Assembly (NCBI RefSeq): GCF_003432115.1
Contig: NZ_QWDC01000005.1
Span: 62,001 to 126,000 of the forward strand
Reading direction: 5' to 3'
Length of the DNA stretch: 64,000 nt
Origin: Mucilaginibacter conchicola
Lineage (GTDB): Bacteria; Bacteroidota; Bacteroidia; Sphingobacteriales; Sphingobacteriaceae
Part shown: one piece after another, positions 63,096-64,000 of the stretch
Position numbering within the stretch: position 1 is the first letter of the stretch
Layout: the number at the start of each line of letters is the position of its first letter
Notes under the pieces: generated by a model
The model's database searches: none
The model's input: the letters and a program-made list of their open reading frames with translations, nothing else
Told to the model about the DNA's origin: nothing
Made by a program: the position numbers and the translations under genes

Positions 63096-63962
63096 ATGAC
63101 CATTCTTGAAAACGACCACCTTCGCGTGGCTATCGATGCTAAGGGCGCGCAGTTAAGTTCGCTCATCAATAAACAAACCGGGGTTGAACAAATGTGGCAG
63201 GCCGATGCCAGTGTGTGGGGCTACCATGCACCTAACCTGTTCCCTATTGTGGGTGGTTTGCTTAACAACGAACTGCATGTTGATGGCAAAACCTATAAGA
63301 TGAACCGCCACGGGTTTGCCCGCCAGTCGGAGTTTTTGATATTAGATGGTGATGAGGAGCATGCCGGTTTTTCGCTGCCCTACTCAGAGCACACGCTTGA
63401 GGTTTATCCGTATAAATTCGATTTCCAGGTATTATACACGCTTATAGATAATGCCCTTCGCATTACCTATAAATTGATTAACCGCGATACCCAACCTGTT
63501 TATTTCTCGGTAGGCGGCCACCCTGCCTTTAACGTGCCTTTCAACCAGGGCGAAACTTATGAGGATTATTACCTTGAGTTTGAAACCCAGGAAAACCTGC
63601 AGGCGCACCTGTTAAACAGCGACGGGCAATTCACCGGAGAAACCTCACCAATCGCACTTACAGATAAAAAATTACAGCTAAACCGCGATCTGTTCGCCAA
63701 CGATGCCTTGGTATTTAAAAACCTGCAGTCGCGCATGGTGACTATCAAAAGCACCAAGCACGATCAAAGCCTGTCGTTAGAGTTTCCGCACTTTAACTAC
63801 CTGGGTGTATGGTCAAAACCCGGCGCCGATTTTGTATGCATTGAGCCCTGGCTGGGCTGTGCAGATTCTGCCGATGGGCCTAAAGACATTAAGCAGAAAG
63901 AAGCTATCCAAAAAGTGGCTGTGGGGCATGTTTTTGAGGCTTCTTATTACATCAGCATATAA
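63096..63962 (+). CDS. Aldose 1-epimerase family protein
   Basis: 288 residues. Galactose-mutarotase-like beta-sandwich: LRVAIDAKGAQLSSLINKQ, PNLFPIVGGLLNNELHVDGK, MNRHGFARQSEFLI, FSVGGHPAFNVPFNQG and ENLQAHLLNSDGQF. His residues in MNRHGFA and GGHPAFN are typical of the active site. Close to the LacX/YihR group, which epimerise free or phosphorylated aldoses. Confidence 0.9.
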   Translation: MTILENDHLRVAIDAKGAQLSSLINKQTGVEQMWQADASVWGYHAPNLFPIVGGLLNNELHVDGKTYKMNRHGFARQSEFLILDGDEEHAGFSLPYSEHTLEVYPYKFDFQVLYTLIDNALRITYKLINRDTQPVYFSVGGHPAFNVPFNQGETYEDYYLEFETQENLQAHLLNSDGQFTGETSPIALTDKKLQLNRDLFANDALVFKNLQSRMVTIKSTKHDQSLSLEFPHFNYLGVWSKPGADFVCIEPWLGCADSADGPKDIKQKEAIQKVAVGHVFEASYYISI

Positions 63963-64000
63963 TTGATAATTTTTTAAACGGTGTTAAAACATTTTTTTGC

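Overview
The window reads as a chromosome segment of a Bacteroidota bacterium, most likely Sphingobacteriaceae (Mucilaginibacter/Pedobacter type). The evidence is a SusC/SusD pair with a TlpA-like thioredoxin protein, GH97 and GH31 glycosidases, BshC of bacillithiol synthesis, the L28-L33-DUF4295 ribosomal cluster, a Bacteroidetes MobA/MobB/TraG mobilization module, and -7 promoter boxes of the TAnnTTTG type. Species cannot be fixed from sequence reading alone.

Layout. (1) 1-6.5 kb: start of a small gene cut by the window edge, a GH97 glucosidase-like gene, a LytS/LytT-type two-component pair followed by a serine hydrolase, and a broken outer-membrane-receptor fragment. (2) 6.5-12.9 kb: the most interesting locus. 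A 1171-residue helical-repeat protein with a C-terminal GHKL ATPase, a stand-alone receiver protein and a receiver-CHAT (caspase-like protease) fusion form an overlapping three-gene operon. An alpha/beta hydrolase of the DUF900 type converges on it with a 4-base overlap. The architecture matches the Detocs defensive two-component systems, with a CHAT protease as output instead of the usual nucleoside phosphorylase. (3) 13-18 kb: AT-rich accessory DNA with hypothetical membrane proteins, an XRE regulator, several strong hairpins and two copies of a dispersed repeat. (4) 18-34.4 kb: a mobilizable-element-like region. A ~106-nt nested hairpin precedes an 88-residue protein, TlpA-like, SusC, SusD, DUF6520-like and MauE/DoxX-like genes. 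Small proteins and a histone H1-like gene follow, then a TraG-type coupling protein, a MobB relaxase, MobA, a ribbon-helix-helix-like protein, ParA, a possible clan-CE cysteine protease and an excisionase-like HTH protein. The region stops near a tRNA-Ala(GGC). No integrase and no conjugation pore genes are visible.

(5) 34.4-64 kb: mostly ordinary chromosome. It holds a BamA/TamA-like porin, GH31, a proline iminopeptidase-like hydrolase, a Na+/H+ antiporter, surE-lpxB, acs, a ribosomal cluster, ftsY, rimO, bshC, msrA, an e(P4)-type phosphatase, an aldose epimerase, and several lipoproteins. Points of note are a tandem pair of paralogous microproteins at 42.7-43.1 kb, two lipoprotein paralogues flanking a hydrolase, a 14-bp inverted repeat ending just before the ftsY start codon, and three palindromic intergenic repeats.

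How the parts work together. The SusC/SusD/TlpA block is an uptake and surface-redox module carried next to a mobilization cassette (MobA/MobB/TraG), which would need conjugation machinery from another element. ParA and the RHH-like protein sit among shared dyad motifs that look like a partition or autoregulation site. The Detocs-like operon would sense a trigger through the large kinase, pass phosphate to its receivers and activate the CHAT protease. The neighbouring hydrolase is a plausible proteolytic target or co-effector. All coordinates and motifs come from direct reading; family names rest on recognised motifs, not database searches.
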